Positions 1 to 7,806 of a stretch of 14,019 bases of DNA are shown here, one piece after another (position 1 is the stretch's first letter; each line of letters opens with the position of its first letter). This DNA comes from Oscillospiraceae bacterium. Lineage in GTDB: Bacteria > Bacillota > Clostridia > Oscillospirales > Oscillospiraceae. The notes under the pieces are model-generated. The model made no database searches. It was not told where the DNA came from and saw only the letters and a program-made list of their open reading frames with translations. Where the stretch lies: assembly GCA_017624645.1 (NCBI GenBank), contig JAGAMQ010000086.1, positions 1 to 14,019 of the forward strand, read 5' to 3'. Made by a program: the position numbers and the translations under genes.

Positions 1-2
1 AG

Positions 3-290
3 ATCACCGGTAAGTACGAGGTGCTCTACATCATCGATCCCGCACAGGGAGAGGAGGGCATCGCCGCACTTGTGGAGAAGTTCAAGGCAATGGTGGAAGC
101 GGAGGGTACCCTCACTGAAGTCAACGAGTGGGGCAAGCGTCGTCTGGCTTATCCCATCAACGACCTGAACGAGGGCTACTATGTTCTGATGAACATGGAA
201 GTAAAGCCCGAGTTCCCCGCAGAGCTGGAGCGTGTGATGAAGATCACCGAAGGCGTCCTGCGCTGCCTGACCACCGCGGTGGAAGAGTAA
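3..290 (+). CDS. rpsF: 30S ribosomal protein bS6 (5' partial)
   Basis: Ribosomal protein bS6, which binds 16S rRNA together with bS18 in the platform of the small subunit. The reading frame is already open at the left edge: before the GTG at position 21 it continues upstream in frame as ITGKYE, so that GTG is an internal valine and the true start lies just outside the window. The 95 visible residues contain the family pattern KYEVLYIIDP, followed by KRRLAYPINDLNEGYYVLMN. The family is about 95-100 residues long, so only a few residues are missing. The stop is 12 nt before ssb, whose ribosome binding site follows directly. The order rpsF-ssb-rpsR is the classic conserved operon. The promoter and any bS6:bS18 autoregulatory leader would lie to the left. 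Confidence 0.95.
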   Translation: MTGKYEVLYIIDPAQGEEGIAALVEKFKAMVEAEGTLTEVNEWGKRRLAYPINDLNEGYYVLMNMEVKPEFPAELERVMKITEGVLRCLTTAVEE

Positions 291-302
291 GGAGGTTTCT
301 CT

Positions 303-764
303 ATGCTCAACCACATCATCATCATGGGTCGTCTGACCCGTGATCCCGAGCTGCGCCGGACCGGCAGCGGCGTCGCCGTAACCAGTTTTTCTCTGGCAGT
401 CGATCGTGATTTCGGCAGCCGGGAGAGCGGCGAACGGGAAACCGATTTCATTGACTGTGTGGCTTGGCGGCAGACCGGCGAGTTTGTCGATAAGTATTTC
501 TCCAAGGGCCGCATGGCAGTGGTTTCGGGTCGGCTCCAGATCCGTAACTGGACCGACAAGGAAGGCAACAAGCGCCGCTCCGCAGAAGTGGTAGCCGACA
601 ATGTATATTTCGGCGACAGCAAGCGTGACGGCGACAACAGCGGCGCATCCTATAGCGCTGCCCCCGCAGGCGGCAATTTCGGCGGCTATTCTGCTCCCGC
701 GCCCTCTGCACCGGCATCGGATTTCACCATGCTGGACGACAACGATTCCCAGCTGCCTTTCTAA
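303..764 (+). CDS. ssb: Single-stranded DNA-binding protein
   Basis: SSB coats single-stranded DNA in replication, repair and recombination and recruits partner proteins through its C-terminal tip. The 153-residue product has an N-terminal OB-fold of about 105 residues, beginning MLNHIIIMGRLTRDPELRRT, with the conserved stretch DFIDCVAWRQTGEFVDKYFSKG. A flexible Gly/Ala/Ser/Pro-rich linker follows at about residues 110-140, then the acidic tip DDNDSQLPF that binds partners. The start is ATG 303, preceded by AAGGAGG at about 290-296. The gene lies between rpsF and rpsR, as in most Firmicutes, and presumably shares their promoter. Length and tip are normal for the family. Confidence 0.97.
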   Translation: MLNHIIIMGRLTRDPELRRTGSGVAVTSFSLAVDRDFGSRESGERETDFIDCVAWRQTGEFVDKYFSKGRMAVVSGRLQIRNWTDKEGNKRRSAEVVADNVYFGDSKRDGDNSGASYSAAPAGGNFGGYSAPAPSAPASDFTMLDDNDSQLPF

Positions 765-805
765 TCTGAACTCTCTCACAACTGCTTACAAAGGAGGTTA
801 TTCCC

Positions 806-1042
806 ATGGCTAACGAACAGCGTATGCGTCCCCGTAAGCGTAAGAAGGTATGTACTTTCTGCGTGGATAAGGTGACCAGCATTGACTACAAGGATACTGC
901 AAAGATCCGCCGGTTCCTGTCCGAGCGCGGCAAGATCCTGCCCCGCCGTACCACCGGTACCTGCGCAGCACATCAGCGTGCCCTGACCACCGCGATCAAG
1001 CGTGCCCGTCAGATCGCTCTGCTGCCCTACGTTGCAGAATAA
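806..1042 (+). CDS. rpsR: 30S ribosomal protein bS18
   Basis: Ribosomal protein bS18, the partner of bS6 in the small-subunit platform. The 78-residue product has the family core: a basic start with [12 protein letters not shown], then [33 protein letters not shown] and the final [17 protein letters not shown]. The cysteines of VCTFC are the usual ones of zinc-binding-type (C+) S18 proteins. The start is ATG 806, with AAAGGAGG about 10 nt upstream. This is the last gene of the rpsF-ssb-rpsR operon, and a strong hairpin terminator follows 10 nt after the stop. Confidence 0.97.
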   Translation: MANEQRMRPRKRKKVCTFCVDKVTSIDYKDTAKIRRFLSERGKILPRRTTGTCAAHQRALTTAIKRARQIALLPYVAE

Positions 1043-1052
1043 TGTAAAATGA

Positions 1053-1080
1053 GCGGCTGCCCTTTGGGCAGCCGCTTTTC
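1053..1080 (+). terminator. Rho-independent terminator of rpsF-ssb-rpsR
   Basis: A perfect 10-bp GC-rich stem, GCGGCTGCCC (1053-1062) with GGGCAGCCGC (1066-1075), and a TTT loop. It is followed by TTTTCTCTTT on the plus strand. It lies 10 nt after the rpsR stop. Confidence 0.93.
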
Positions 1081-1100
1081 TCTTTGGGTAAATTGCAAAG

Positions 1101-1131
1101 AAAAAGGCTGCCTTTTCAGGCAGCCTTTTTT
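1101..1131. terminator. Bidirectional terminator between convergent rpsR and zinc-ribbon genes
   Basis: Stem AAAAAGGCTGCC (1101-1112) and GGCAGCCTTTTT (1119-1130), with loop TTTTCA. Seven GC-rich pairs are extended by A/T pairs, giving a T-run downstream on both strands. It sits 13 nt beyond the stop of the minus-strand zinc-ribbon gene, so it is that gene's terminator. It also serves as a back-up stop for the ribosomal operon. Confidence 0.9.
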
Positions 1132-1143
1132 GCGTGTGAGGAA

Positions 1144-1422
1144 TTAGCCCTCGGCGCGCATCTGAGCGAAACACTCGCTGCAGTACACGGGACGGTCGGA
1201 CTTGGGCTCGAAGGGAACCTTTGCCTCGCCGCCGCAACGGGCGCAGGTAGCGGTGAAGAACTCACGGGGACCACGGGCGTTGTTCTTGCGAGCGTCGCGG
1301 CAGGCCTTGCAGCGCTGGGGCTCATTCTGGAAACCACGCTCTGCGTAGAACTCCTGCTCGCCGGCAGTGAAAACGAATTCGTTGCCGCACTCTTTGCAAA
1401 CTAAAGTCTTGTCTTCGTACAT
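1144..1422 (-). CDS. Double zinc-ribbon protein (CxxC-x17-CxxC type), function unknown
   Basis: A 92-residue protein with two zinc ribbons. The first uses C9-x2-C12 and C38-x2-C41, with YAERGFQNEPQRCKACR between and around them. The second uses C60-x2-C63 and C81-x2-C84, exactly CxxC-x17-CxxC. This matches the widespread clostridial family of probable zinc-ribbon proteins, whose function I do not know; nucleic-acid or protein binding is a guess from the fold. The frame is open further upstream, but I place the start at the ATG at 1422 (MYEDKTLVCKECG). It has an AGAGG ribosome binding site 8 nt before it, and a strong promoter lies upstream inside the longer reading frame, which excludes the longer start. 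The gene is monocistronic and ends in the bidirectional terminator. Confidence 0.88.
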   Translation of the reverse strand: MYEDKTLVCKECGNEFVFTAGEQEFYAERGFQNEPQRCKACRDARKNNARGPREFFTATCARCGGEAKVPFEPKSDRPVYCSECFAQMRAEG

Positions 1423-1521
1423 TGTGTTTACCTCTTTTCGGTTTGTTATGCCCCGTGAAACACCGATCATGTGACTGGAAATAACGCAGGGTCGAAATCC
1501 GGGCAGAATGATTCCGCCACG
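1423..1521 (-). other. Untranslated leader of the zinc-ribbon gene, possibly structured
   Basis: About 100 nt lie between the predicted transcription start and the ATG. The 5' end of the predicted RNA (CCCGTG, complement of 1518-1523) can pair with CACGGG (complement of 1452-1457), about 30 nt upstream of the start codon, closing a loop of about 60 nt. No known riboswitch class was recognised. Confidence 0.35.
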
Positions 1522-1527
1522 GGATGA

Positions 1528-1556
1528 ATTATACACAACATGGTGCATTTTGTCAA
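1528..1556 (-). promoter_or_regulatory. Sigma-70 promoter of the zinc-ribbon gene
   Basis: On the minus strand, TTGACA (1556-1551) and TATAAT (1533-1528) are separated by 17 nt, a perfect consensus for both boxes and spacing. Transcription should start near 1521, leaving a leader of about 100 nt before ATG 1422. This is the best promoter in the window and suggests high constitutive expression. Confidence 0.9.
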
Positions 1557-1611
1557 TACTTTATGAATTTTTTCTTGCAATATATTCGGATTTGTGCAAC
1601 ATTCCAAAATA

Positions 1612-2649
1612 TTAAATGGGGAATTGTCCTTGCGTATCAATAGGAATTTGCAGGTGCTGGTAGGCAAGGGGGGTGACGCAGCGCCCCCGGGGCGTCCGGG
1701 TCAAGAAGCCCAATTGCATAAGGTACGGCTCGTAGACATCCTCCAGGGTCACTGCCTCTTCGCCAATGGTGGCGGCGAGGGTCTCCAATCCCACAGGGCC
1801 ACCGCTGTAGTTGCGGATGATGGCAGTGAGCATCCTGCGGTCAATGTTGTCCAGTCCCAGTTCGTCTACTTCCAGCCGGGACAGAGCCAAATCCGCTGCC
1901 TCCCGGGTGATGATGCCGTCGCCCATGACCTGTGCAAAGTCCCGGACTCTTCGTAAGAACCGGTTGGCAATTCTGGGAGTGCCCCGGCTCCGGGAGGCGA
2001 TCTCCCGGGCACCCTCCGGGTCAATGGGCATACCCAGGATGGTGGCAGAGCGGGTGACGATTTTTGCCAGCTCCTGGGTGGTGTAAAGCTCCAGGCGCAG
2101 GCTGACACCGAACCGGTCCCGCAGGGGGGCGGAAAGCTGACCGGCACGGGTGGTGGCACCTACCAGGGTGAATTTGGGAAGGTCCAGCCGGATGGAATTG
2201 GCGCTGGGGCCTTTGCCCACGATGATATCGATGGCAAAGTCCTCCATGGCGGGGTAGAGGATCTCCTCCACCACCCGGTTCAGCCGGTGGATCTCGTCAA
2301 TAAAAAGAATGTCTCCGGGGTTCAGGTTGGTCAACAGCGCCGCCAGATCCCCGGGCTTTTCAATGGCAGGACCCGAGGTGATCCGGATACCGGCACCCAT
2401 CTCGTTGGCAATGACACCGGCGAGGGTGGTCTTGCCCAAACCCGGAGGGCCGTAGAGGAGGGTGTGGTCCAGGGGCTCATTCCGTTTCCGGGCGGCCTCA
2501 ATGTATACGGAAAGATTCCCCTTTGCCTTTTCCTGACCGGTGTAGTCCGCAAGAAGCTTGGGGCGCAGACCGATCTCCCCGGCATCCTGGGGCGCAAAGG
2601 TGGGGGAAATGATGGGTCCCCCCAGTTCTTCAGAAAATTCCAGGCTCAT
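1612..2649 (-). CDS. ruvB: Holliday junction branch-migration ATPase RuvB
   Basis: RuvB is the hexameric AAA+ motor that pumps DNA through the RuvA-bound Holliday junction. The 345-residue product shows Walker A GPPGLGKT (67-74), Walker B LFIDEIH (115-121), sensor GATTRAG (164-170) and the arginine-finger region LRDRFG (176-181). A C-terminal winged-helix domain includes [10 protein letters not shown]. The start is ATG 2649, with AGGGAGG about 6 nt upstream. It follows ruvA by 12 nt and is the last gene of ruvCAB. No convincing hairpin plus T-run follows the stop, so transcription may run on towards the terminator at 1101-1131. All key residues are present and the length is normal. Confidence 0.98.
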   Translation of the reverse strand: MSLEFSEELGGPIISPTFAPQDAGEIGLRPKLLADYTGQEKAKGNLSVYIEAARKRNEPLDHTLLYGPPGLGKTTLAGVIANEMGAGIRITSGPAIEKPGDLAALLTNLNPGDILFIDEIHRLNRVVEEILYPAMEDFAIDIIVGKGPSANSIRLDLPKFTLVGATTRAGQLSAPLRDRFGVSLRLELYTTQELAKIVTRSATILGMPIDPEGAREIASRSRGTPRIANRFLRRVRDFAQVMGDGIITREAADLALSRLEVDELGLDNIDRRMLTAIIRNYSGGPVGLETLAATIGEEAVTLEDVYEPYLMQLGFLTRTPRGRCVTPLAYQHLQIPIDTQGQFPI

Positions 2650-2661
2650 AATAACCTCCCT

Positions 2662-3258
2662 TTAACCTTTCAGGACCATGGCGCGAAGGGCGTGGCGAAT
2701 CATTTCTTCGGTAGTGGCACCCGGGTCTACGCCCTTTAGGGCAGCGGCGATCTCCGCCGGGGAATATCCCAATTCCTGCAATGCGGCATTTGCCATGGCA
2801 GCGTTGCCGGTGGGTGCTGCCACCGGTGCGGCGCCCATAGAGAAATCCAAGGTGGCGGTGCTGCCGCCCATCTTGTCCTTTAGTTCCAGGATGATCCGCT
2901 GTGCCAGCTTTTTGCCCACGCCCTGGGCAGCGGTGAGAAGCTTTTCGTCTCCGGTCATCACTGCCATGGTGAAATTTTGAGGACCGGCGCTGAGGATTGC
3001 CATAGCCGCCTTGGGACCGACACCGTTGACGGAGGTGAGCAGCTCGTAGCACTGCTGCTCCTCCCGGCTTATGAAACCGAAGAGATCATGGGCATCCTCC
3101 CGGATGGATTCGGTGATGAAAAGCTTTGCCGGCTGGTTCAGCTTCAGCTGACCGGCGGTATAGGCGGTGACACGGCAGCCGTAGCCCACACCGGCACAGT
3201 CGATAACCGCAAGGCCCGGCTCCAGAAGGGTAACGGGACCGGAAAGATAATAGATCAT
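2662..3258 (-). CDS. ruvA: Holliday junction DNA-binding subunit RuvA
   Basis: RuvA tetramers hold the four-way junction flat and load RuvB. The 198-residue protein has the N-terminal OB-fold (MIYYLSGPVTLLEPG to about residue 60). Two helix-hairpin-helix motifs follow, around LLTSVNGVGPKAAMAIL and AAQGVGKKLAQRIILELK. After an Ala/Gly-rich linker (MGAAPVAAPTGN) comes the C-terminal domain that contacts RuvB (ALQELGYSPAEIAAALKG). I chose the ATG at 3258 because it matches the family N-terminus (MIxxLxG) and has GAGGTG upstream. The frame stays open 90 nt further, but that part overlaps the 3' end of ruvC and looks unlike RuvA. It starts 10 nt after the ruvC stop. Confidence 0.96.
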   Translation of the reverse strand: MIYYLSGPVTLLEPGLAVIDCAGVGYGCRVTAYTAGQLKLNQPAKLFITESIREDAHDLFGFISREEQQCYELLTSVNGVGPKAAMAILSAGPQNFTMAVMTGDEKLLTAAQGVGKKLAQRIILELKDKMGGSTATLDFSMGAAPVAAPTGNAAMANAALQELGYSPAEIAAALKGVDPGATTEEMIRHALRAMVLKG

Positions 3259-3268
3259 ACAAAACACC

Positions 3269-3766
3269 TCATTTGTTCTGCAAGCCGGCAAGCAGGGAAG
3301 TGCTGGACCGGGCATGACACAGGGCAATGGCGATGGCATCGGCAGCATCGTCGGGTTTGGGCAGTTCCGTCAGCTGCAAAAGCCGCTTGGTCATATCCTG
3401 CACCTGATGCTTGGTGGCATTTCCGTAGCCGACCACAGCCTGCTTGACCTGCATGGGTTTATAGGAGAACACGCTTAGTCCTGCCTGCTGGATGGCCAGC
3501 AGGATCACACCCCGGCTTTGTGCCACCCCTATGGCGGTGGTGACATTGTGTCCGAAAAACAGCTCCTCGATGGCAACGGCCTCCGGCTGTGCCAGTTCCA
3601 AGAGCTTGCGCATATCCTCATAGATCATTTCCAGACGGGCAGAAAAATCCGCCCCGGGAGGGGTGGTGATGACACCGCAGCGCAGCAGCCGATTGCTGCC
3701 TCTTTGGGCATCCACAAGACCAAAACCCGTGGTTCCGTAGCCCGGGTCGATCCCCAATATCCGCAT
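3269..3766 (-). CDS. ruvC: Holliday junction endonuclease RuvC
   Basis: RuvC is the dimeric resolvase that nicks Holliday junctions symmetrically. The 165-residue product starts MRILGIDPGYGTTGFG. The four expected acidic metal ligands can be placed as D7, E67 (in AIEELFF), D140 and D143 (in KPDDAADAIAIALCHA). The start ATG at 3766 has GGGAGGTG 4 nt upstream. It is the first gene of ruvC-ruvA-ruvB and is divergent from the eut operon. An 82-bp palindromic repeat lies in the region immediately upstream, probably within the mRNA leader. Length and catalytic residues are normal. Confidence 0.97.
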   Translation of the reverse strand: MRILGIDPGYGTTGFGLVDAQRGSNRLLRCGVITTPPGADFSARLEMIYEDMRKLLELAQPEAVAIEELFFGHNVTTAIGVAQSRGVILLAIQQAGLSVFSYKPMQVKQAVVGYGNATKHQVQDMTKRLLQLTELPKPDDAADAIAIALCHARSSTSLLAGLQNK

Positions 3767-3786
3767 GCCGCACCTCCCTTGTCTGG

Positions 3787-3868
3787 GTCATTGCGAGGAG
3801 CGCAGCGACGTGGCAATCTCCTTCTGAAAGGGGGATTCCCACGGCTGCCGACACAGCCTCGGAATGAC
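3787..3868 (+). repeat. 82-bp palindromic intergenic repeat, copy A
   Basis: The element starts GTCATTGCGAGG and ends CCTCGGAATGAC; the ends are inverted repeats matching at 11 of 12 positions. The interior is also an imperfect palindrome, with GTGGCAATC on the left and GGGATTCCCAC on the right, so the RNA should fold into a long interrupted hairpin. A second copy lies at 11995-12077 on the other strand: by hand alignment 62 of 69 positions agree outside a variable centre of 13-14 nt. It resembles short repeats scattered through many clostridial genomes. No target-site duplication was seen. Confidence 0.85.
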
Positions 3869-3891
3869 AGTAGTTTCTTACCTTACATAAT
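3864..3891 (+). promoter_or_regulatory. Candidate promoter of the eut operon, partly built from the repeat
   Basis: ATGACA (3864-3869, 5 of 6 to TTGACA) and CATAAT (3886-3891, 5 of 6 to TATAAT) are 16 nt apart. The -35 box falls on the outer end of repeat copy A. The -10 overlaps the minus-strand -10 candidate of ruvCAB, so the two promoters could compete. The predicted leader to eutG is about 90 nt. No catabolite or EutV target site was recognised in it. Confidence 0.35.
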
Positions 3892-3895
3892 AGCA
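3887..3895 (-). promoter_or_regulatory. Candidate extended -10 promoter of ruvCAB
   Basis: On the minus strand the sequence reads TGCTATTAT, an extended -10 (TGn plus TATTAT, one mismatch to TATAAT). The -35 region is weak (TAGGAA at 3915-3910). Transcription would start near 3880 and the leader of ruvC would contain the palindromic repeat. Assigned by eye only. Confidence 0.4.
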
Positions 3896-3987
3896 CATTT
3901 GTTTTCTTTTTCCTAGTCTTTTTTTGGAAGGCTTTGATACATGATTTTTGATTTTATGGGAATCCTTGAGATAAAGGCGGTGATGGG

Positions 3988-5067
3988 ATGAATGAATTTT
4001 ATTGTGCGACCCGGATCTTGGCAGGGGAAGCCGGGCAGGTGCTGTCCAGCCTGAAGCCCAAGCGGCTTTTGGTGGTGACAGATCCTTATTTTATGGAAAA
4101 CGGAACGGCACGGCGTTTGGCGGAGGCTTCCGGCGCGGAAAGCTGGGAGTTGTTTTCGGAGGTGGAGCCGGATCCTCCCGTGGAGCTGGCAGCCAAGGGA
4201 ACGGCGCAGCTGAAGGCGTTTGTGCCGGATACGGTGGCTGCCCTTGGGGGCGGCAGCGCCATGGACTGTGCCAAGGCCATGGTGTATTTTTCCGGGCTGC
4301 AGCCGAGGCTGATCGCCATACCTACCACCTCCGGGTCCGGTTCGGAGGTGACGGATTTTGCGGTGCTGACCCATGGCAAAGGCAAGCATCCTTTGGTGGA
4401 TGACAGTCTGCAGCCCTATGCCGCGGTGCTGGATGAGAACCTTTTGACCCAACTGCCCAAGACCCTGATTGCCGATGCAGGCTTTGATGTCCTTGCCCAT
4501 GCGCTGGAAGCCTATGTGGCTGCCGGGGCCAGTGAGATGACGGATGCCTTGGCAAAGGAAGCCTTTTGCATTGCCTTTGCCCACCTGCCTGCCTCCTATG
4601 GCGGTGCGGCGGCAGTCCGGGGAAGGATCCACATGGCGGCAACCATGGCAGGGGTGGCATTTTCCAATGCAGGACTGGGTCTTTGTCATGCTATGAGCCA
4701 TGCTTTGGGAGGAATGTTCCACGTACCCCATGGCCGGCTCAATGCAGTGCTTCTGCCGACAGTGGTGGGATGCAACGCACTGGTGGTAGGAGACAAATAT
4801 GCCAGGATCGCCCGGAGCGCCGGCCTTTGTGGTGCGGCGGATACGGTGGCGGTACGGAATCTGAAAAACGGACTGTGCCGGCTGCGTCGGGAGCTTTCCT
4901 TGCCGGAGACATTGCGGCAGGCGGGGGTGGACCCCCGGAAGCTTCGGGGACACGGGGAGGCATTGGTAAAAGCTGTGCTGGAGGATCCCTGCTGCAAAAC
5001 CAATCCCCTGACTGTGGAGGATTTTATGGTGCGCAAGGTTCTGGAAGAGGTGGCAGGCCGTGGATAA
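3988..5067 (+). CDS. eutG: Iron-containing alcohol dehydrogenase of the eut operon (EutG/PduQ type)
   Basis: It is predicted to reduce acetaldehyde to ethanol with NADH inside or at the microcompartment, regenerating NAD+ for EutE. The 359-residue protein is a group III (iron-dependent) alcohol dehydrogenase. It has the nucleotide-binding loop GGGSAMD (87-93) and PTTSGSGSEVTDFAV. The metal ligands are D167, H171 (in DVLAHALEAY), H234 and H248 (in CHAMSHALGG and VPHG). The spacings (4, 63 and 14 residues) match those known for lactaldehyde reductase FucO. The start is ATG 3988, with a modest GGCGG-type site. It is the first gene of the eut operon and overlaps eutA by 8 nt. No N-terminal encapsulation helix is evident. 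PduQ is a close relative; the eut name rests on context. Confidence 0.9.
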   Translation: MNEFYCATRILAGEAGQVLSSLKPKRLLVVTDPYFMENGTARRLAEASGAESWELFSEVEPDPPVELAAKGTAQLKAFVPDTVAALGGGSAMDCAKAMVYFSGLQPRLIAIPTTSGSGSEVTDFAVLTHGKGKHPLVDDSLQPYAAVLDENLLTQLPKTLIADAGFDVLAHALEAYVAAGASEMTDALAKEAFCIAFAHLPASYGGAAAVRGRIHMAATMAGVAFSNAGLGLCHAMSHALGGMFHVPHGRLNAVLLPTVVGCNALVVGDKYARIARSAGLCGAADTVAVRNLKNGLCRLRRELSLPETLRQAGVDPRKLRGHGEALVKAVLEDPCCKTNPLTVEDFMVRKVLEEVAGRG

Positions 5068-6442
5068 GAGCCTTTTGTCTGTGGGTTTGGATGTGGGGAC
5101 CACCACCACCCAGCTCATTGTATCCCGGCTGCAGGTGAAGAACCGGGCATCGAGCTTTGCGGTGCCGGAAATGACCATCACCCAGCGGCAGATCTGCTAC
5201 CGTTCTCCGGTGCATATGACGCCGCTTTTGGGGCAGACCCTTGTGGACGGACAGGGAATCCGGACGCTGGTAGAACAGGAATACGAAAAGGCAGGAATTA
5301 CCCGGCAGCAGGTGGATACCGGAGCTGTCATCATCACCGGAGAGACCTCACGAAAGGAAAATGCCGCGGCAGTGCTGTCGGCGCTGTCGGACTATGCCGG
5401 GGAATTTGTGGTGGCAACGGCTGGTCCGGATCTGGAAAGTGCATTGGCTGCCCGGGGTGCCGGGGCAGTGCAGTATTCCAAGGACACAGGAAAAGCGGTG
5501 CTGCACATGGACATTGGCGGCGGCACCAGCAATCTGGCACTGATCGAAAAGGGCAGGATCGTTGCCACCGGGTGCCTGAATGTGGGCGGTCGGCTTTTGA
5601 AGATTACCCCCACGGGCAAGCTGGTTTATGTATCCCCGGTGCTGTTTCCTTTGACGGATCTGCGTCCCGGGGATTATCCGGCACAGGGGCAGGTGGAGGC
5701 CATTGCCCGGATCCTGACCCACGGCTTGGAGATGGCGGCAGGGCTGCGGCCTGCTACAGAGCTTCTCGGAAAGCTGCTGACCCGGGAGGCAGGGGGTTGG
5801 GAGATCCCCAAGGATACACCGGTTTTGTCCTTCTCCGGAGGGGTGGCGGACTGTATCGAGGGGAAGCTGCCCGCCGGGAGCTTCGGGGATATAGGACCGG
5901 AACTGGGACAGGCGATCAAACAAAGCCTTCTGTGTGCCGGTGATTACCGGCTGGGGACAGAGACCATCCGTGCCACGGTGATCGGTGCCGGCTGCCACAG
6001 CACCCAGCTGTCGGGAAGCACGGTGTTCTGCCGGGACGTAGATCTGCCGGTAAAAAATTTGCCGGTGGCGGTATTTACTCCGGAGGAGCAGGAAAGCGGT
6101 GAGCTGCCCCAGCTGATCCAGAAGCGCCTGCAAATGCAGGACAGCCCCCGGGTGGTACTGGCGCTGCCGGGGTATCCTGCACCCTCCTATGGGCAGGTCA
6201 GCCGTTTGGCGCAGAAGCTTCTGCAGGGCATCGGGGACAGGGAAATCTTTGTCTGCCTGGAAGGCGACATGGCCAAGGCCCTGGGTCAGAGCCTCTGTCT
6301 GCTGCCCGGCGGAGACAGACCCTGTCTGTGCATCGACCGGGTGCATCTTGAGGAGGGCTGCTATCTGGATGTGGGCGAGCCGGTGGGGCCTGCTCTGCCG
6401 GTGGTGGTGAAAACCTTGATATTGAGTGAGGGACGCATATGA
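5060..6442 (+). CDS. eutA: Ethanolamine ammonia-lyase reactivating factor EutA
   Basis: EutA is an actin-fold ATPase that releases damaged cobalamin from ethanolamine ammonia-lyase so that fresh adenosylcobalamin can bind. The 460-residue product is close to the family length (about 467 in E. coli). It carries the first phosphate-binding motif, SVGLDVGTTTTQL, near residues 7-19. The second phosphate motif is MDIGGGTSNLAL (150-161) and the adenosine motif is VLSFSGGVAD (255-264). The start is a GTG at 5060, with GGAAGAGG about 10 nt upstream. It overlaps the end of eutG by 8 nt, and its own stop overlaps the eutB start (ATGA). The tight overlaps suggest translational coupling with the enzyme it serves. 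Confidence 0.95.
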   Translation: MDKSLLSVGLDVGTTTTQLIVSRLQVKNRASSFAVPEMTITQRQICYRSPVHMTPLLGQTLVDGQGIRTLVEQEYEKAGITRQQVDTGAVIITGETSRKENAAAVLSALSDYAGEFVVATAGPDLESALAARGAGAVQYSKDTGKAVLHMDIGGGTSNLALIEKGRIVATGCLNVGGRLLKITPTGKLVYVSPVLFPLTDLRPGDYPAQGQVEAIARILTHGLEMAAGLRPATELLGKLLTREAGGWEIPKDTPVLSFSGGVADCIEGKLPAGSFGDIGPELGQAIKQSLLCAGDYRLGTETIRATVIGAGCHSTQLSGSTVFCRDVDLPVKNLPVAVFTPEEQESGELPQLIQKRLQMQDSPRVVLALPGYPAPSYGQVSRLAQKLLQGIGDREIFVCLEGDMAKALGQSLCLLPGGDRPCLCIDRVHLEEGCYLDVGEPVGPALPVVVKTLILSEGRI

Positions 6443-7803
6443 AATTGAAAACCACATTGTTGGGAAAAACCTACACATTCCGGGACCTGAAAGAGGTCCT
6501 GGCAAAGGCCAATGAGGAAAAAACCGGTGACAAGCTGGCTGGACTGGCAGCGGAAACCGCCCAGGAGCGAATAGCTGCCAAGGTGGTGCTGTCGGCAGTG
6601 ACACTCCATGAGCTGCGGGAACATCCTGCTGTGCCTTATGAGGAGGACGAGGTCACCCGGATCATTCAGGATGATGTCAACGAATACCAGTACCGCAAAA
6701 TTCAGAACTGGACCGTGGCGGAGCTGCGGGAATGGTTGCTGGATGAGAGTACCACTGCTTCCGATATTGCCAAGGTGCGGTTGGGTCTGACCTCGGAAAT
6801 GGTGGCGGCGGTGTGCAAGCTCATGAGCAATCTGGACCTTATTTATGCCGCGGCAAAGATGCCGGTGACTGCCCACTGCAACACCACCATCGGTCTGCCC
6901 GGCACCCTTTCCTGCCGTTTGCAGCCCAACCACACCACCGACGACCCCGACGGGATCACCGCATCCACCCTGGAGGGACTGACCTTCGGTGCCGGTGATG
7001 CGGTGATCGGACTGAATCCGGTGACGGACAGTCCGGAGCAGGTAGGAAAGGTGCTGCGCCGGTTTCAGGAGATCAAGGACCATTGGCAGATTCCCACCCA
7101 GATCTGCGTCCTTGCTCATGTGACGGCACAGATCAAGGCGGTGGAGGGGGGCGCTCCCTGTGATCTGATTTTCCAGTCCATTGCCGGCAGTCAGAAGGGC
7201 AACGAGGCCTTTGGTTTCTCCGGGGATACCCTGGAGCAGGCACGGCAGCTGCTGCTCCGTGAAGGCACGGCACAGGGGCCCAATGTGATGTATTTTGAGA
7301 CCGGCCAGGGCTCGGAGCTTTCCTCCAATGCCCATCACGGCACGGATCAGGTCACCATGGAGGCCCGGTGCTATGGCTTTGCCAAGCGGTTCTCACCATT
7401 TTTGGTAAACACCGTGGTGGGCTTCATCGGTCCAGAGTATCTCTACGATGCCCGGCAGGTCACCCGGGCAGGCCTTGAGGATCATTTTATGGGCAAGCTT
7501 ACCGGTATTTCCATGGGCTGCGACTGCTGCTACACCAACCACATGAAGGCAGATCAGAACGATATTGAGAATCTTGCCACCCTTCTGACGGTGGCAGGCT
7601 GCAACTATTTCATGGGGATCCCCCATGGGGATGACATCATGCTCAACTATCAGACCACCGGCTTCCGGGAGACCGCTGCGCTGCGGCAGCTGACAGGAAA
7701 AACCGCCATCCCGGAGTTTCAGCGGTGGCTGGAAAAGATGGGCTTCGTGGAAGACGGCAAGCTGACCGCCAAAGCGGGCGACGGCTCCTGCCTGCTGTTC
7801 TGA
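6439..7803 (+). CDS. eutB: Ethanolamine ammonia-lyase large subunit EutB
   Basis: The catalytic subunit of adenosylcobalamin-dependent ethanolamine ammonia-lyase, which converts ethanolamine to acetaldehyde and ammonia. The 454-residue product has nearly the E. coli length (453). The substrate-contacting residues known for E. coli EutB are present at identical numbers: R160 and Q162 (in SCRLQPN), N193 (GLNP), E287 (MYFETGQGSE) and D362 (SMGCDCCYTNH). This argues for a fully active enzyme without internal insertions. The start is ATG 6439, overlapping the eutA stop, with GAGTGAGGGA upstream. The stop at 7801-7803 is followed within 4 nt by a hairpin-rich repeat that separates it from its partner subunit gene eutC. 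Confidence 0.98.
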   Translation: MKLKTTLLGKTYTFRDLKEVLAKANEEKTGDKLAGLAAETAQERIAAKVVLSAVTLHELREHPAVPYEEDEVTRIIQDDVNEYQYRKIQNWTVAELREWLLDESTTASDIAKVRLGLTSEMVAAVCKLMSNLDLIYAAAKMPVTAHCNTTIGLPGTLSCRLQPNHTTDDPDGITASTLEGLTFGAGDAVIGLNPVTDSPEQVGKVLRRFQEIKDHWQIPTQICVLAHVTAQIKAVEGGAPCDLIFQSIAGSQKGNEAFGFSGDTLEQARQLLLREGTAQGPNVMYFETGQGSELSSNAHHGTDQVTMEARCYGFAKRFSPFLVNTVVGFIGPEYLYDARQVTRAGLEDHFMGKLTGISMGCDCCYTNHMKADQNDIENLATLLTVAGCNYFMGIPHGDDIMLNYQTTGFRETAALRQLTGKTAIPEFQRWLEKMGFVEDGKLTAKAGDGSCLLF

Positions 7804-7806
7804 GGA

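Noticed and set aside
21-290. GTG at 21 as the start of rpsF
   Set aside because: The frame is open upstream with the conserved GKYEVLY pattern, so the start is outside the window.
1084-1404. Plus-strand open frame opposite the zinc-ribbon gene
   Set aside because: It starts inside the terminator region and has no ribosome binding site. The opposite strand encodes a protein with eight correctly spaced zinc-ligand cysteines and has a consensus promoter.
1534-1611. Terminator after ruvB on the minus strand
   Set aside because: Only a 5-bp TTGCA/TGCAA pairing with a 15-nt loop and no T-run was found, which is too weak to call.
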